Assembly (NCBI GenBank): GCA_002633025.1
Contig: NMRB01001680.1
Span: 42,483 to 106,482, forward strand
Direction of reading: 5' to 3'
Length of the DNA: 64,000 bases
Source of the DNA: Notospermus geniculatus
Lineage: Eukaryota; Nemertea; Pilidiophora; Heteronemertea; Lineidae
How positions within the stretch are numbered: the first letter of the stretch is position 1; every line of letters starts with the position of its first letter. Of the stretch, positions 10,437 to 22,949 are shown piece by piece. Made by a program: the position numbers and the translations under genes. The notes below the pieces were generated by a model, which was given only the letters and a program-made list of their open reading frames with translations, made no database searches and was not told the DNA's origin.

Positions 10437-10592
10437 AACAAGATCGCTACGAGTCACGCATGCGCATTTAGGCCTACCGATTTATTTCCTTCCGGTTTTG
10501 GGCGTGGACCTCGTGGACGGCAGCCGGCATTGCAATCACATGAATCAATACATTTCTCTGATTTGTAGCACTTTTTTTTGATTTTTGTTACG

Positions 10593-13284
10593 ATGTCTGT
10601 TGCGCGAGGATTGGCTTGGGGCCCAAATGAGACACTCTTACTTGTTGAACTTTGGAGAGATCATGATGTTGAGGCCCAGCTGGAGGGGGTTCGTAGGAAC
10701 CTGTCTGTGTACGATAACCTTGCAGAACTTCTCCATGAAAATGGGTATGAAAGAACTGGCAAACAATGTCGTTCCAAAATGAAGGCCCTCAAAACTGAGT
10801 ATTACAACAACAAAAGAAATGAAAACAAGTCCGGGCATAGTGCTAGACCTGTTGCTCGAGTTCAAGAGATTCTGGACCAAATACTGGGGACACGACCCCT
10901 TGCAAACCCAGTGCGTGTCGTGGACACATCTGCAGCCAACACAGTAGGCCTAGACCTGGAATTGGATAGCGTTGACAACGATGCAGATGACGAGGATGAC
11001 AATGAGGGCTTTGAAGAAGAGGCAGGAAGGCCTACCTCAGCTCTATCCATCACTTCAACTCTAGATAATCAGTCAGACGACGGTGAGTTCCTACCAGTAC
11101 CAGACCTGGGCCTAGGCCTAGATAGCGCAACACAGCACAGCTAAGTTGATGTTGCCGAGTCAGGTTGAGGCCCACAGCATTGCATTTGCTGAGAGAGTAC
11201 ATGTAGGCCCCTCCATAAATTTAAAGGGCCTCATGCACGGTTATTTTCATCACACACAGTTTAGGCCTAATGTAGGCCTCAAGGCCTATTTGTCAACCTC
11301 CTTCACATTTTTACAAGCAAGAGACTATAGCAGAAAAGATTTAGGCCTAGCTCACTTCTGGGCAGGGCACTGAACAATTCGAAGGTCTATATTTTTAAAC
11401 AAAATTTTTTACCCTCTGGCAGAAACCCTGCTGATATCATGCACCCTTGGGCCTACCAGAAAGTTCATGATTTCGTGTAACTAAAAAGCACCTAATTTCA
11501 CCGTGCAAGTCCTCAAGAAATCAGAATTGTCTTTCAGGTTATGGTACAACTCAACCTCAGGTAAAAAAACAGATAATTGTTCAGGGGAATGACAGCCACA
11601 CTGATGGTGAGTGAGCAATAATAAAAAGAAGCCACGTTATTTTTTGCCCAGTTAGGGTTGAGGGAGAAGGTAGACAAATTACGAGTTTTTCTGGTGATCC
11701 GATGCATACCCTGCCGGTGTAAAGGTTTTTAGTATCCCCCTGTAAAAAGTGTCCACTTTGTTGAATGACGGAATAAGCGGCATGCGTATACAAACCAATT
11801 ATCAGGGATTAGAATGTAACAATATGATCTTTTGTTCCTAGGACAGTTTTTCCTGGGGACATTCTTTCCCTTTACACCTGTACTGTAAACACTGTGCTTG
11901 GTAAACTCAAACTTGTTGGTGGTATTCTCAAATTTTCAGTGACACCACGATGACATTGACAGGAGCTGACATTGACCTGATATGTGCACTCTTGACGCTA
12001 GTTCACCGTGACTGTGACAGAGAATGATGTTTGTATCACACTCACACACTCACGCTATATTTTCTTGCATTTTTCTCAGATGATGGAGACAAAACTGTTG
12101 CCAAAGGGGTTCCCAAAGTAGCTATTGGTTCAATTGCTGTAACTCCAAACAAGAATACTAATGTAAATGGTACGTCAGTAGGCCTCCTGTGAACGGTGGA
12201 ACAGCCATGATTCTCGGTTGGGTTGCTCCGGTACTTGCATTTGAGAACGAAAACCGTAAGGTAGCCCACTGAAAAGTCCATCGATTGCAGCTTTGCAGGA
12301 ATCCTCTTGCAATAGGTCCTCTAAAACGCGCTAGGGTACGACCGTAAATGACCTGAGATTCTCAGGATGCTTTGCAGGTATTGTGTTTAATTACAGGTGA
12401 ACAAACATAATATACTTGTCGTTTTTGCAGAGTACAAGACTCCTAAGACACGTAAGCGCAAGGCTCGTGTTGATACTGAGGAAGGGATTGGAAAAATATC
12501 TCAGCTCCTGGAGCAATTCATGGCTGACCAAAAAGAGTCACGGGATCAACTACTTCGACATGAAGAGCAGGAAAGATTGGCCCTGCTTCAGGCAGAGAGG
12601 GAGTCTCGTCGGGAAGAAAACGAGCAGCAACTGAAAATGATGCAAATGATGATGGGTTTCTTTGGCAACCAACAAGGTAGGTGTTTAGGATAATTGCTAC
12701 ATTTTAGCTGTTTTCACCACTGGTTCTTTCTTGAGTCGCAGGTCCAGGTACAAATTGGAATGGCTGAAATACATGAATTGCCTTGGTAAGTTGTTCTGCG
12801 TTGGTTGAGGGGTGTATCCCGATATTTTTTTCCGTACCGGTATGTTTTCATTTCAGGAATCAGTTCAATTGAGAATTTCCCAGATGTTGGAACAGGTTAT
12901 GCGCCACACCGACCAGCAGCAATGAGATTTCAACATCCGAAGCCACCAACTCCAACCGTCCATCATCATCCATCCGCCAATGTCGCTGTCGCCTCCACTT
13001 CCGCAACAATTGAGCAACCCTGGTTCAACCCCTCAAGCATGTCAAGTGCAAACCAGTTTGTGTCTCCTGACCACAGGCCCTGTCCCACTTCGCAATCTGC
13101 CACATTTTCAAGGAGCGATGAGGTACAGCGACAGTTGTTTCATTCCCCACCCAACATGAGACAACACACCACCCATGCCACTGAAAACTTTCAAGGAAGT
13201 GAGGAAAGTGAGTTCGTTTCTGGGAGCGATGACCGAAATGTATTTTCTGCCATCTCTAAGTCATTCACATTGCTCAATAATTAG
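10593..13284 (+). CDS. Myb/SANT-like (trihelix) DNA-binding protein, four exons, complete
   Basis: Exons 10593-11082, 12080-12169, 12431-12676 and 12857-13284 join with every intron in phase 1 and consensus GT-AG sites (donors gtgagt, gtacgt, gtaggt; pyrimidine-rich acceptors). The product is 417 residues. Residues about 8-90 form a Myb_DNA-bind_4/MSANTD-type domain: a leading WGPNET, then ETLLLVELW, and later YERTGKQCRSKMKALKTEYY. An acidic segment follows (DNDADDEDDNEGFEEE), then a basic KTPKTRKRK that may be a nuclear signal, a long charged helix likely to be coiled coil (LRHEEQERLALLQAERES region), and a Pro/Ser/His-rich C-terminus. It is expected to bind DNA in the nucleus; the targets are unknown. 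Related proteins are encoded by Harbinger transposons and by domesticated host genes; no PIF/Harbinger nuclease is adjacent, so a host gene is the better guess. The ATG lies 15 bases inside a longer open frame and is the first available one. Confidence 0.85.
11083..12079. other. first intron of the Myb/SANT-like gene
   Basis: An intron of about 1 kb. It includes a short right-end relic (11406-11432, accctctggcagaaaccctgct) of the 'agcagggtttccgcc' MITE family also present at 18204 and 52471. Confidence 0.7.
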
Positions 13285-13602
13285 TGGCATGAAGTTCTTC
13301 AAGCTCATTTCTGTAGGAAATATCAACCCTTCTGGTTGATGATGATGTAACTCAGGGGTTGGGTGCACAACATGTACAACTAAACTGTACATTCGTTTGT
13401 GTTTAAAAGTAGACTGTACATTCGTTTGTGTTTATGAAATTTTTCTTAAGATTAAGAAGGGCAATCAATGCCTTTAATGAAGTAGACAATTTAATTTGAA
13501 ATCTCTATTACTTTGAGTGTGAAGCAATACATTTTCTTGCACACTGGAATCTTACATGCGCGTTTCACTTTCCAGCTTTTTTTTCAAGTTAGGTGATGTC
13601 CA

Positions 13603-14024
13603 GTGGCCAGTTTCACAAAGAATCTTAAGTCTAAGAAAATACTTAAGTCTGAAATGAAGTCATCTGATTTGCTGGAAACCAGGTCACATGACGACTTAAA
13701 GCACCACGGTATTGCCACTTTCTGTCGACAGCCGGCGCCACCGTACCCGCTCTCCAAATACTGTAGTTAAGCCTTTCGCCCCAGTGTTGGAGAATGTATG
13801 ATTACAGTCTCGGTCACCCAGCCGCTGGGGATCGAACAAGTTTGTGTAGCAGCACTGCGGAACGAAACGGCTGGCTGCGCGAGACTAGTTGCATGCGGTA
13901 GTTTACCGAGTCGTTAATAGAGGTCTCCCCCTTAACGCGGGTACGTGTAACGCAGGATTGGGAAGCAATACTGTGGTCCTTTAAGTCAAATCTTAGACTT
14001 AAGTTCCTTTTGAAACTGGCCCCT
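13603..14024. mobile_element. foldback MITE with GGCCAGTTTCACAAAG ends
   Basis: GGCCAGTTTCACAAAG and TCTTAAGTCTAAG at the left are mirrored by CTTAGACTTAAG and TTTTGAAACTGGCC at the right. Inside, 13808-13895 is a separate hairpin (TCTCGGTCACCCAGCCGCTG against GGCTGGCTGCGCGAGA) that recurs at 40728-40810. Confidence 0.75.
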
Positions 14025-14029
14025 GCTAC

Positions 14030-17000
14030 GGAACATTTGCTGAAGATGAACTTTAAGAAGTGTTGAACTGTATTGCCAGAAAGAATTAGGCCTACGTTTC
14101 TGCTGCTGAAAATCATTTTCAGAGCTAGTCTGACCTAGTCCGAGGCAGCCTTGTTAACTATTGAAAAATGTATGTTGCTGTTGTTGCATTTCATCATTAA
14201 ATTGTTTTATTTTTCATGAAACATGGTCTCTCTGTTCCTATAATATTGTTGAAATAATGGACGTTTCCTCAGCTGAGAGGCCTTTTGGCCACTTTCAATT
14301 CTTCACATGCACACAGCGACAGAAGTAAGTACGAGTATTCACATCCAACCTGCCAATCCTGGGAAGATTTCTTGCAATGCAGGTGCTTCCCCAGATGGTA
14401 AAAAGGGTTTTCTCAGAGGGTCACGAGATGGGAACTTCCCAGGNTGAGAACAGCAATTATATATGTGAGTCGAGGGTCACGACCTGTGCATGTTTGCATT
14501 CTTGTCTCCCTGATAAATTAGGCCAAGTCTTTCTATGTCATTCTGTACAATGCAGTCTATAATTACTTTACAAGGAAGGCTATAGTCCATTTCAAATTTA
14601 AAATGCAGGAAAGCCTACAGGTGATCGGTGTCTTTGTGATCCTAGCTGAAAACGGACCGCAGTGGAACCCAGTCTTCCGCATAAGAATCAGACGCCAATG
14701 AACACACTAATGTTATAACCCTTTGACTGATTTTGTTGCGGACCGGGTACTGTTGGATACGGACTGGATCCGTGTGCCAATGAACCCTGCTTTACTCGGA
14801 GACAAGTTTATGGAGACATTCAGTGCCATAAACCTAGTGATGGCATCCTTTTGTCATGCCAAATTTCTAGGTGCATTCATCAGAACCTGTCAAAATGACC
14901 CACATCACAAAAAAGCAATATAAATGCTGCCATCTTTGGACCTGATGTGTAACTATTATTGCAAGTATTGTTCAAATGACATTTATATTGGACCACCCTG
15001 TATGTTTTATACTGTAAACTCTGAAATTTTCCTTATGGGACTGTAAGCATGCAAGGCCTGTAAAGACGTTAAAACATGGCAAAACAGGCAATGACGTCAC
15101 ATCATACGACGTCCATTACCATTATACTGTGCATCATACAGGGCAAAAACCGGGTTTTGTTTGCTGTGTCACCAGGCGGAAGTTTTGCAGTTATCTCATT
15201 GATTTCAAAACTGATACAAGGAAAAAAATTCATTTCTCGTTCTCAAAACCGAGAGAACAAGTGTTGCATAAAACATTCTTGTTTACTCTCTGGTATTGTT
15301 CTCTCTGAAAGAACTTCCTGATTGTGGAATGAACACAAGTGCTCTTAAACTTGGAAGGGTCCTTTATATTCTGTAATACTATTTGGGGTAGGATCTATAC
15401 AGTCCTCATGGTCCTACAGTCTGCTAGGTCAGCTTGTTCTAATGGTATGTAGAAAATATCATCCAGAAACGATCCACTTTTGAGAGTGCTCAATGGAATG
15501 TTGTCAAGGAAATAAAGTCTAAAAAAATTGTATAAAAATGGCATATTAATATTCACGGTTGACCTTCCACCACAAAACCAGTCGGAAGTTGCACGGAAAA
15601 TGAGCCTAAACGTACTGAGATAACACCAGGAGATAAAAGATAAAATAGAATCACTCAGACACAATAGACAGACAATAGAAATTGACAGATAATTCATTCC
15701 CAACTTGCCAACCTTGGAGCGACTTGGTTTTGTGGTGGAGGGTCACATTTTGTATAAAACTTTAAACCTTGAAATATTCCTGGTTATACTTCACATTTTG
15801 AGGAAAACCAAATTCTGTTACCATTAGTTTTCGATCTTTATCCTCCTTCTTTCGCATCCAAACCCATTTGCGGTGATCTGCAAACGAAAAACATGAAAAT
15901 ATAAGGCACATTCAATTCTTCAATTATTCAACGATTGAAACCACAGCAGACGATATTTAAGTCTGTGGTGTGTTTATTCAGGTTTGATTTGTGTTGTACA
16001 CATCGGAGATGTTTCTTGATTGGATGAAATTTTTTATGAGCCTCATTGCCGGTGGTATGAGTAAAATATGATAGCTAATTGCGATTGCGATTCAATCCAT
16101 GGAATTTTGGTGTGTATGCTGCAGATGAGAATGCTCAGCCAATCAGCTTTCATTCGCTGGTCATGTGATCTTTTGCCAGGCTTATACCGTGTCTTGGTTG
16201 GAGGTGTCTGGGCTTCTAGGTGCGTGTAGCAAGTTCCTTACCTGAGGCCGAGTGCATGATACAAAGGTAAAAGATTTAATGTTGACCGCGACTCCTCACC
16301 ATCCACCTACACTGCAACCGGCTGCACAATCAAAGAATGCATTTAGCAGTGCGCTAACTCGTCTCTCGCAATTGAATTTTCTTGGAATCGTTGGCAGTCG
16401 GCCATTGATTGATCGCCAGTCGCTGTGTACAAGCTGGCTAGAGATGTACTCACAGTTTGTGCGATTACCCGCTAGACGTGGCGTTAGATACTGCAGGAGG
16501 AGAGATGCAGAATCCCTCTGTTGGTGATTCAAATGGCCAGTAATGGCCTAGCTACACCGTCCCAGCTTTGTTTGTTGCCAACCGTGGGATGTCACACAGC
16601 TGCTTCACATACTTGTCCATGGCTTGATATTATACTGAGACATGGCAGTCCTCAATATTGCCATAGAATTGATGTTTGGATTTCACGCATTCATTTCATA
16701 GCAGAAGCAAAACAAGGAAGGCTACTGGAATTCAATCTTTCTACTAAAAGCAAGGAATGTTGATTGTGATAATGACTTATCTGAGAATATAGAGTGATTT
16801 CTTGTCACATGAATAGACAAAATATTTTAGTTCTCAATAGATATAAGATTTCAATCCATAAATTGATTATTGGAAGAAATTTGATACTCGAAGAAATTTT
16901 ATATGTCTTGCCACAGCATATTTCCTATTGTCATAAAATTCCTTGGCCAGACTGTCTGGGATCATCTCCTGACTGAGAGCAGGTGGTCCTTTTAGCCTTT

Positions 17001-17560
17001 TCAAATGGCCCTAGACTTGGCCCTGAACTGTCTACAGAAACAACTCTCTCCATTGTCATCTAAGCTTTTGACATGTTTGATGTGGGCACTTCAAGCTCAG
17101 GCCTGCAAATTTCTCGTCCTTTGGAACCACATTGCAATTAGCGCCAGCGTGTGACTGCAATTCCCATCTTAAAATAGCAGGCAGTTGATTCGTTGGAAAT
17201 GAAATTTTGGTGCTATTGTTGTTGTTGTGTTTAGTCATTGGACCTCAGAGTTCAACTTCAGGTCTAATTGATGCCCTCGTGATTGCCGGCTATCATTGAT
17301 GTGAGATTGGGATTCAAAATGCTGTCCAATTTGTCGATGATGTAAGAAGAGACTGCATTATGAACCCTTTGCATGGAGTTATGACCATCGGCTTCAAGTT
17401 GAGCCAATTTGCCTCTGTAATCAGTCATAACAATTATGAAATGAAAACCTGCAGCTCGTGTCAACTAAGTTCATGAGGCAACTTTCCCGGCCAAATATCA
17501 CATCAGTTTGATTCTCATCAAGTCGACAGTTTCTCTTGTTGTTGCTGGTCATCACACTTT
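14030..17560. other. intergenic, no gene recognised
   Basis: Read on both strands. A set of short minus-strand frames at 17056-17603 has protein-like composition (including YRGKLAQLEADGHNSM and NNKRNCRLDENQTDVIFG) in several frames separated by stops; it looks like a decayed coding sequence, probably from a mobile element, but I cannot name it. Position 14444 is an N. Confidence 0.4.
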
Positions 17561-17568
17561 TGGCTGCC

Positions 17569-17830
17569 TTCACAATGTCAGTATGTACCAGAGCTTTTTG
17601 CATGTGTTTGCTTGAATGCCAAGTCCCGGTACAGTGGCTCTAGTGCCGTGACTTGGCATCACTGCAGCCTCCCCCCCCCCCCCCCCCCCCACACACACAC
17701 AAATTCAACAAACTNTTCACAATGTCAGTATGTACCAGAGCTTTTTGCATGTGTTTGCTTGAATGCCAAGTCCCGGTATGTGGTACAGTGGCTCTAGTGC
17801 CGTGACTTGGCATCACTGCAGCCTCCCCCC
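17569..17830. repeat. 147-bp tandem duplication around a poly-C run and an N
   Basis: The text starting 'ttcacaatgtcagtatgtac' occurs at 17569 and 17716. Between the copies are a C homopolymer, an AC run and an N (17715). An assembly join of two overlapping reads or alleles is likely. Confidence 0.85.
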
Positions 17831-18203
17831 CGAGCCCCCACTGTATTGGGATTCAGTGCCAAAGCGGTTAAAAATTGCTTGTAGAAGAGCAATTGCCATG
17901 TGTGCTGCTAGCAACTGTGAAAAACTCCAAGGTCCAACAAGCATCTAAACCTGGCACTAATGTCGGCCCCTGTAGTGAACAAAATGGACAAAGCCTAAAG
18001 TTGACCATCCATCAGTTCCTTCCCTTGAGACCTTGTTCTCCCAATCAAATGCCCCATTCCCATCAGCAGACGCCAGGCTCAAGCATCAAAACACCAAAGT
18101 TCATAACCTCTTCTTATTGATCCAATAATCAGACAGTTGAATTCCCGGCAGAATCAATGTGTTACTACTAGTACGATCACAAGTCCCCCCTCCCCTGACT
18201 CTG

Positions 18204-18507
18204 AGCAGGGTTTCCGCCAGAGGGTAAAATGGGTAAAATTCTGTACCCTAAAATTTTTCCAGGGTACGGATCCGTACCCTCAAAAATTTGATAAATTCAC
18301 ATATTTATCAGCAGTATTCATTGTTTTTCACCATTTAACATCATATTTCACGATGGAAGGTGATTTTATACTTCAAAATACGCCTAAAATGGCACTAAAC
18401 ATCGTTAAAAAACCAAAATAAACAAATAAAAATAAAAATAAAAATTTTTCAAAAAAAAATTTTTTTTTGGTCCGTACCCTCATTTTTTTTCTGGCGGAAA
18501 CCCTGCT
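18204..18507. mobile_element. MITE of the 'agcagggtttccgccagagggta' family
   Basis: The terminal inverted repeat AGCAGGGTTTCCGCCAGA pairs with TCTGGCGGAAACCCTGCT, with a repeated inner motif 'gtaccct'. Two relatives occur in the window: 52471-52908 (complete, itself interrupted) and 11406-11432 (right end only). Confidence 0.85.
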
Positions 18508-18764
18508 GAGTGATATTCCACACCTGGCGCAGAGTTCACAACCTTTGCTAATGATCTGTCATCATGTAAGGCCTTCACCCTGCTATCTGTTAATTGTTAA
18601 TTGTTAAAATATGATTGGAATGTGTGATATTATTGACCTCTGATTGGTTCTAGAATTGATTCTGTGATAAACATCCAACATCCTCACCAATTACTGATAA
18701 TGTCATAATTACTGAGGTGGATTTGGTTGACAGTTTGGTTATGTTATGAAATTATGGTTGAAGG

Positions 18765-19170
18765 CACCTTATGTGAGAGATTTCTCAAGTGAATTGGCTC
18801 TCAATGGGCAATTCATTTCAGTGTTGATTTCCTGAACTTTTTTTGAGGTACTGCTCCATAGAGGTTGTAAGCAGAGAAGCCAACGGTGGTGAATTGCCCA
18901 TTGAGAGCCAACTTGCTCAAGAAAGCTCTCCTCATGGAGCAGCACCTTTACACGAAGACAGTGACACAAATGGGTGCCCATAGGTTTCTATGGCTGAGTT
19001 GCCCATAGAAAGCCAACTTGCTCAAGAAAGCTCTCACATGGAGCAGCACCTTTACACGAAGACAATGACACAAATGTCTACCCATAGTTTCTATAGCAGA
19101 GTTGCCCATAGAAAGCCAACTTGCTCAAGAAAGCTCTCACATGGAGCAGCACCTTTACACGAAGGCCAAT
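18765..19170. repeat. hairpin MITE followed by two tandem partial copies
   Basis: The phrase TTGGCTCTCAATGGGCAATT at about 18792 pairs with its inverse at 18892-18912. The right half (GAGTTGCCCATAGAAAGCCA ... cacctttacacgaa) is then repeated near 19000 and 19100. The family recurs at 50341 and 53580. Confidence 0.8.
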
Positions 19171-19504
19171 GACACAAATGTCTACCGAAAGCCAACTTGT
19201 GCATGGACACTTTAGAACAAAGATACGCAACTTCGTGGATGTTATTTACAACTCTAGACATAACAATACAGTTGATATGTGAGTGATGCTTGCAGAGGGT
19301 TGGATAAATGAATTATCTGTATCCTGCCAGGAAAATATCACTGAACGTTCTTCCGGTCGCATGTTGGTCTTCTTACGGACATAGAGCACTTCTTGACACC
19401 ATCAATCGGGTTTATATGAGCAAAGGTCCGTGGGCGTGAGTAATTAATTATGTATAGGATTGGCTTGAGTTAATAATAGAATGATGATCCACTTGTACAT
19501 GTGT

Positions 19505-19615
19505 GGAACCTCTCTATCTGACTGTCCTGTCCGTGATAGAGAGGTGTCCTGATTACGGAAGCCAAAATTTTGGGTTTGACCTTTGGTGTCCTTAATGATA
19601 GTGGTTCCTTCCAAC
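19505..19615. repeat. pogo-like fragment
   Basis: 'gtggaacctctctatctgac ... gatagagaggtgtcctgatt' repeats the hairpin arrangement of the fragment at 4155. Diverged and without coding. Confidence 0.4.
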
Positions 19616-19979
19616 ACATGTGTCTGTCCAAGGTTCACTGTCAGATGGATTGGTCTACAGCATATCAAAAAGCCTTGGCCCTTTGATGGCAATTAATGGC
19701 AGTAATCATCAGTTCAGAAAGTCCCTCAGACCAAGGCCAACAGCATCTCTCTGTTCAAGGGATTCAACACAATCCACATACAGGCCATGCAAACATGTGA
19801 TGTGCTGTCTTCTTCCACATCCGCCAGCCCTTGAGGTCAGGTAGGAACTAAGTTGGCCTATTCCGGCTTTTGAAAGAAATTGCCGATCATATCCCATTAA
19901 AGCGGACCCGAAACCCCAAATGCTTTCCTCGCTTAATAAATACTTTTTCGGAGTCACAACAGCACCATGTTCAAATTAA

Positions 19980-20609
19980 CACGGCCTACAACATTTTAGT
20001 TTAAGAGAATTCTGTAATGAGTGGCAGAAAATAATAGAAAGTAGCGGGATAGATCATATAAAGATTGAATGTGATAATAACAACTTTATTATCATTGAGT
20101 TAACAGAAGATAAACCTTTTAATCTTAGGGAGTTGTTTAAAGTGGAAGAGGAAACCCTTAGAACAACTAAAACAATCCCAGATGGATTAAAAATAATGAC
20201 TTCCATCTATAATAAAACAATAGCTTATTTAATAGAAATTGTTAATAAATGGTTTGGGATTAAACAGGAAACATTTACTAAGAAAGGGTGATATTACTCG
20301 ACAAAACCTTTACCATTTTATGTTACAAATCTCTTTTTGAGATGCAACTTAGTCAACCAAGAAAGCACACTTCATAATAATAAACACTCGGACATTTTAT
20401 GCACAATACCAATCGATGATGGAGACCAGATTAAACTTCAAAGATATGAGCCTCATCATTGTGAGAGAAGAGTTGATAAAACAACAAACCACTTAACTTT
20501 CCAGATTACAGATAAAATGGGAAAGGTGGTTAATTTCAGAGAAAACTCTGTTATGATTCATTTTACCCTTGCAACCAATAAACTCGAGTTTAGTTCCGAG
20601 GACAACTAA
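19980..20609 (+). pseudogene. Polinton/adintovirus-like structural protein fragment with an internal stop
   Basis: One frame runs from 19980 to the stop at 20607-20609 and is interrupted only by a TGA at 20289-20291. Composition is AT-rich, Lys/Asn/Ile-rich and unlike the neighbours. The part after the TGA contains a 'YVTNLFLRCNLVN' strand, a 'SDILCTIPIDDGD' segment, a 'YEPHHCERRV' segment and a closing 'FQITDKMGKVVNF' strand. That order (a C-terminal beta-rich segment ending in 'I.D..G..V.F......I.F.L') is what I recall from structural-protein genes of Polinton/Maverick elements and related adintovirus-like sequences integrated in invertebrate genomes. No polymerase, integrase or protease is nearby, so it is an isolated old fragment. 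The family call is from memory and only moderate. Confidence 0.5.
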
Positions 20610-21750
20610 GAGATGGCAGCACTTAACATCTGCTACCTGGTAGACATTCAGCGTACGATTCAATGATGAATTATCCATAAAAATACGGCAAAGCCATACA
20701 TGCCACTATGTTTGATCTAAACCTATAAACCACACCTGTTACCATAACCAATACACTAAGCATTATACATACCGGTCCTTAGTCATATACACTGAAGCCG
20801 TGAAATGGTGAAGCCGACTCTGGATCGGTCACTACAATCTGGAATATTCGAGAACTTTCCAGAACTTTCTTAAAGATCAAAATTCTCCTTCACTTCGGCT
20901 TGTGAAATAAAGATGAACTTTGACCTTTGTGAACTTGGCTTCAAAACCGGATGGGGTGGACATTTCTGAGGAGGAGGATTACACCATACAAATACAAGTA
21001 AGAGCTCGTGGCATAAACTCTTATTTGCTGCCACTTCGTGAATTGGATATAGGCCTAATACACACCAGCTGTCGCCATTTCCGTGAAATCGTGATCACGA
21101 AGTGTCAGCTTTGCTGATTAATAGGTGCAAATTTAAAGTGTGTGTTTCGCCATACTACATCGATAACGTTTTTGAGTGAAAAAGTGCCACTTTTCAAGGA
21201 AAAATGGTGTTTTTTTACGATTTTTGCAACTTGAAAAAATCGGACTTTTCAAGGGAAAATGGTGATTTTTTGGTGTTTTCGCTGTTGCAGTGAAGAATGA
21301 TCTTCCGTCTACATCCCTTCATTTTACTAATACTTCTGTCACACTTTTGTTTCCTGAATAACTTGTCTCCGACGCCAGGTAGAGCACTAGCAACAAGTTC
21401 CTTCCCTATGTTAATGGCCCTTGGCAAGATACTGGCATTAACAAATTTATTCTCCAGTGTCAGCATCATAATGATATTGATATACCAAATTTGATATTTT
21501 GACATATCGGGAGATCTGCCACAGTAAGCGACTTGAAACTGGTATCACAACATCATTGCTCATCCACGGATGTTATTGCAACTGAAATTTTCAGTTTGCA
21601 CCTGCTCGGTCGCATGATATTAATTTGCTGATATCGTGGTGAGATTTGATATTCAAATTTGATAACATGACATAAGTCAGAATCTGGTGATGGTAGAAAC
21701 CTAAAACCTTCACCTACACCTAGGTTATCAAGGATGAGCTTTCAGATTAC
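20610..21750. other. no gene recognised
   Basis: A short direct repeat at about 21190-21280 ('cttttcaagg(g)aaaaatggtg', twice) is the only structure seen. Confidence 0.4.
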
Positions 21751-21754
21751 GCAA

Positions 21755-21788
21755 TGACCTTGAAGGTCAGAGGTCAAGGTCAAGGTCA
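21755..21788. promoter_or_regulatory. cluster of AGGTCA nuclear-receptor-like half-sites
   Basis: TGACCTTGA is followed by four direct AGGTCA copies spaced 1-2 bp apart within 34 bp. The form TCAAGGTCA (and its inverse) is the extended half-site bound by ERR/SF-1/FTZ-F1-type receptors. A second, shorter cluster (CAAGGTCAGAGGTCAAGGTC) is at 21908-21927. No gene start is close, so this may be repeat-borne sequence, not a working element. Confidence 0.4.
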
Positions 21789-21939
21789 AACAGTTCTAAA
21801 GTGCAAATCTGCTCAGAATTTCAGGAGAAAACTAATTAGAAGCCCGAATTAACCATCTCCTATAAGTTTAATCAAGGATGCCTGTTCCAGTTACGCAATA
21901 CCTCTCAAGGTCAGAGGTCAAGGTCACAGATAACTACAT

Positions 21940-22435
21940 GTAGCTCTAGAGTAGTCAACTTCTCATCGGAAACCATTGACATCGCTCCGATGTCCTTCTC
22001 TTGTTATGAATTACATAAATTTCGGCTTCTGTCTCGATTTCAATCACCGAAGCGGTAAACTATGTGCGCAGCTATGATGAATGGTAAGAGGTGCTGCGTC
22101 ATTCTGACAACCAACAACGTAGCGGAACGACAAGAAACTAGGAATTCGGGCCACTATCGTGGTGGGCGTGGGAATAACGAGTACTCCCGATTATAATGCC
22201 ATTTACGAATGCTTTTTATGATTACGCTTTATCCAGAGCTTTCTGGGCGAGCGATGCACTGGGGAAAACGTACTCTTTGGAGTTGAGAATTCCGGAGTGG
22301 AGATCAGGTTTAGGCCTACATGATCCCCCTTCTCCAGCTGAAATGTGGATCCGGAATGTAGAAGAGTGCCAGCTGAAAGAATTATGAAAGAACGTTTGTT
22401 TCGGAATAGAGGGATGCATTCCCTCCATCCGAAAT
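21940..22435. other. no gene recognised
   Basis: Short frames only. A plus-strand frame at 22196-22387 is open but lacks any recognisable motif. Confidence 0.35.
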
Positions 22436-22440
22436 AAATG

Positions 22441-22481
22441 GCTACCGCTAGGCTACCCACGGGCAGCCTAGCGGTAGCCTG
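22441..22481. repeat. perfect 15-bp-stem hairpin
   Basis: GGCTACCGCTAGGCT, a 10- to 11-base loop, then AGCCTAGCGGTAGCC. Confidence 0.9.
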
Positions 22482-22544
22482 TGTGGGCGGTTATAACCGC
22501 AAATAAAGACGTTACAAAATAAAGACGTTTGTTGTTGTGATAAT

Positions 22545-22860
22545 CTCTAGACGTTGTGGTGATCTCGAGTCGTTGCTAAGAAAGACAACAGATGGCGCTG
22601 CACTTTCTGTAGACGTTGTGGTAATCTTGAGTCGTAGCTAAGAAAGACAACAGATGGCGCTGCACTTTCTCTAGACGTTGTGGTAATCTTGAGTCGTAGC
22701 TAAGAAAGACAACAGATGGCGCTGGAAAAGAAAGACATCGTTGGTCATACTTTCTCTAGACGTTGTTGTGATCTCGAGTCGTAGCTAAGAAAGACGACAG
22801 ATGGCGCTGCAGTCGTTCACATGATCTTGAGTTGTAGCTAAGAAAGACGTAAGGTGGCGT
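22545..22860. repeat. 62-bp minisatellite containing ACAGATGGCGCTG
   Basis: 'acgttgtgg(t/g)' starts at 22551, 22613 and 22675 (62-bp period), then at 22760 after a 23-bp insertion, with a degenerate fifth unit. Each unit carries 'gctaagaaagacaacagatg' or a close variant. Confidence 0.9.
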
Positions 22861-22949
22861 GTCAGCGAAGAATGACGAAAACACCCGAAGTGTTACGAAG
22901 GATACAGCGCCATCTACACAGGTTATGTAGTTCTGCATTCGGGTTTCAG

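Noticed and set aside
10578-10592. Earlier non-ATG start for the Myb/SANT-like gene
   Set aside because: Only a TTG is available upstream; the ATG at 10593 precedes the domain directly.
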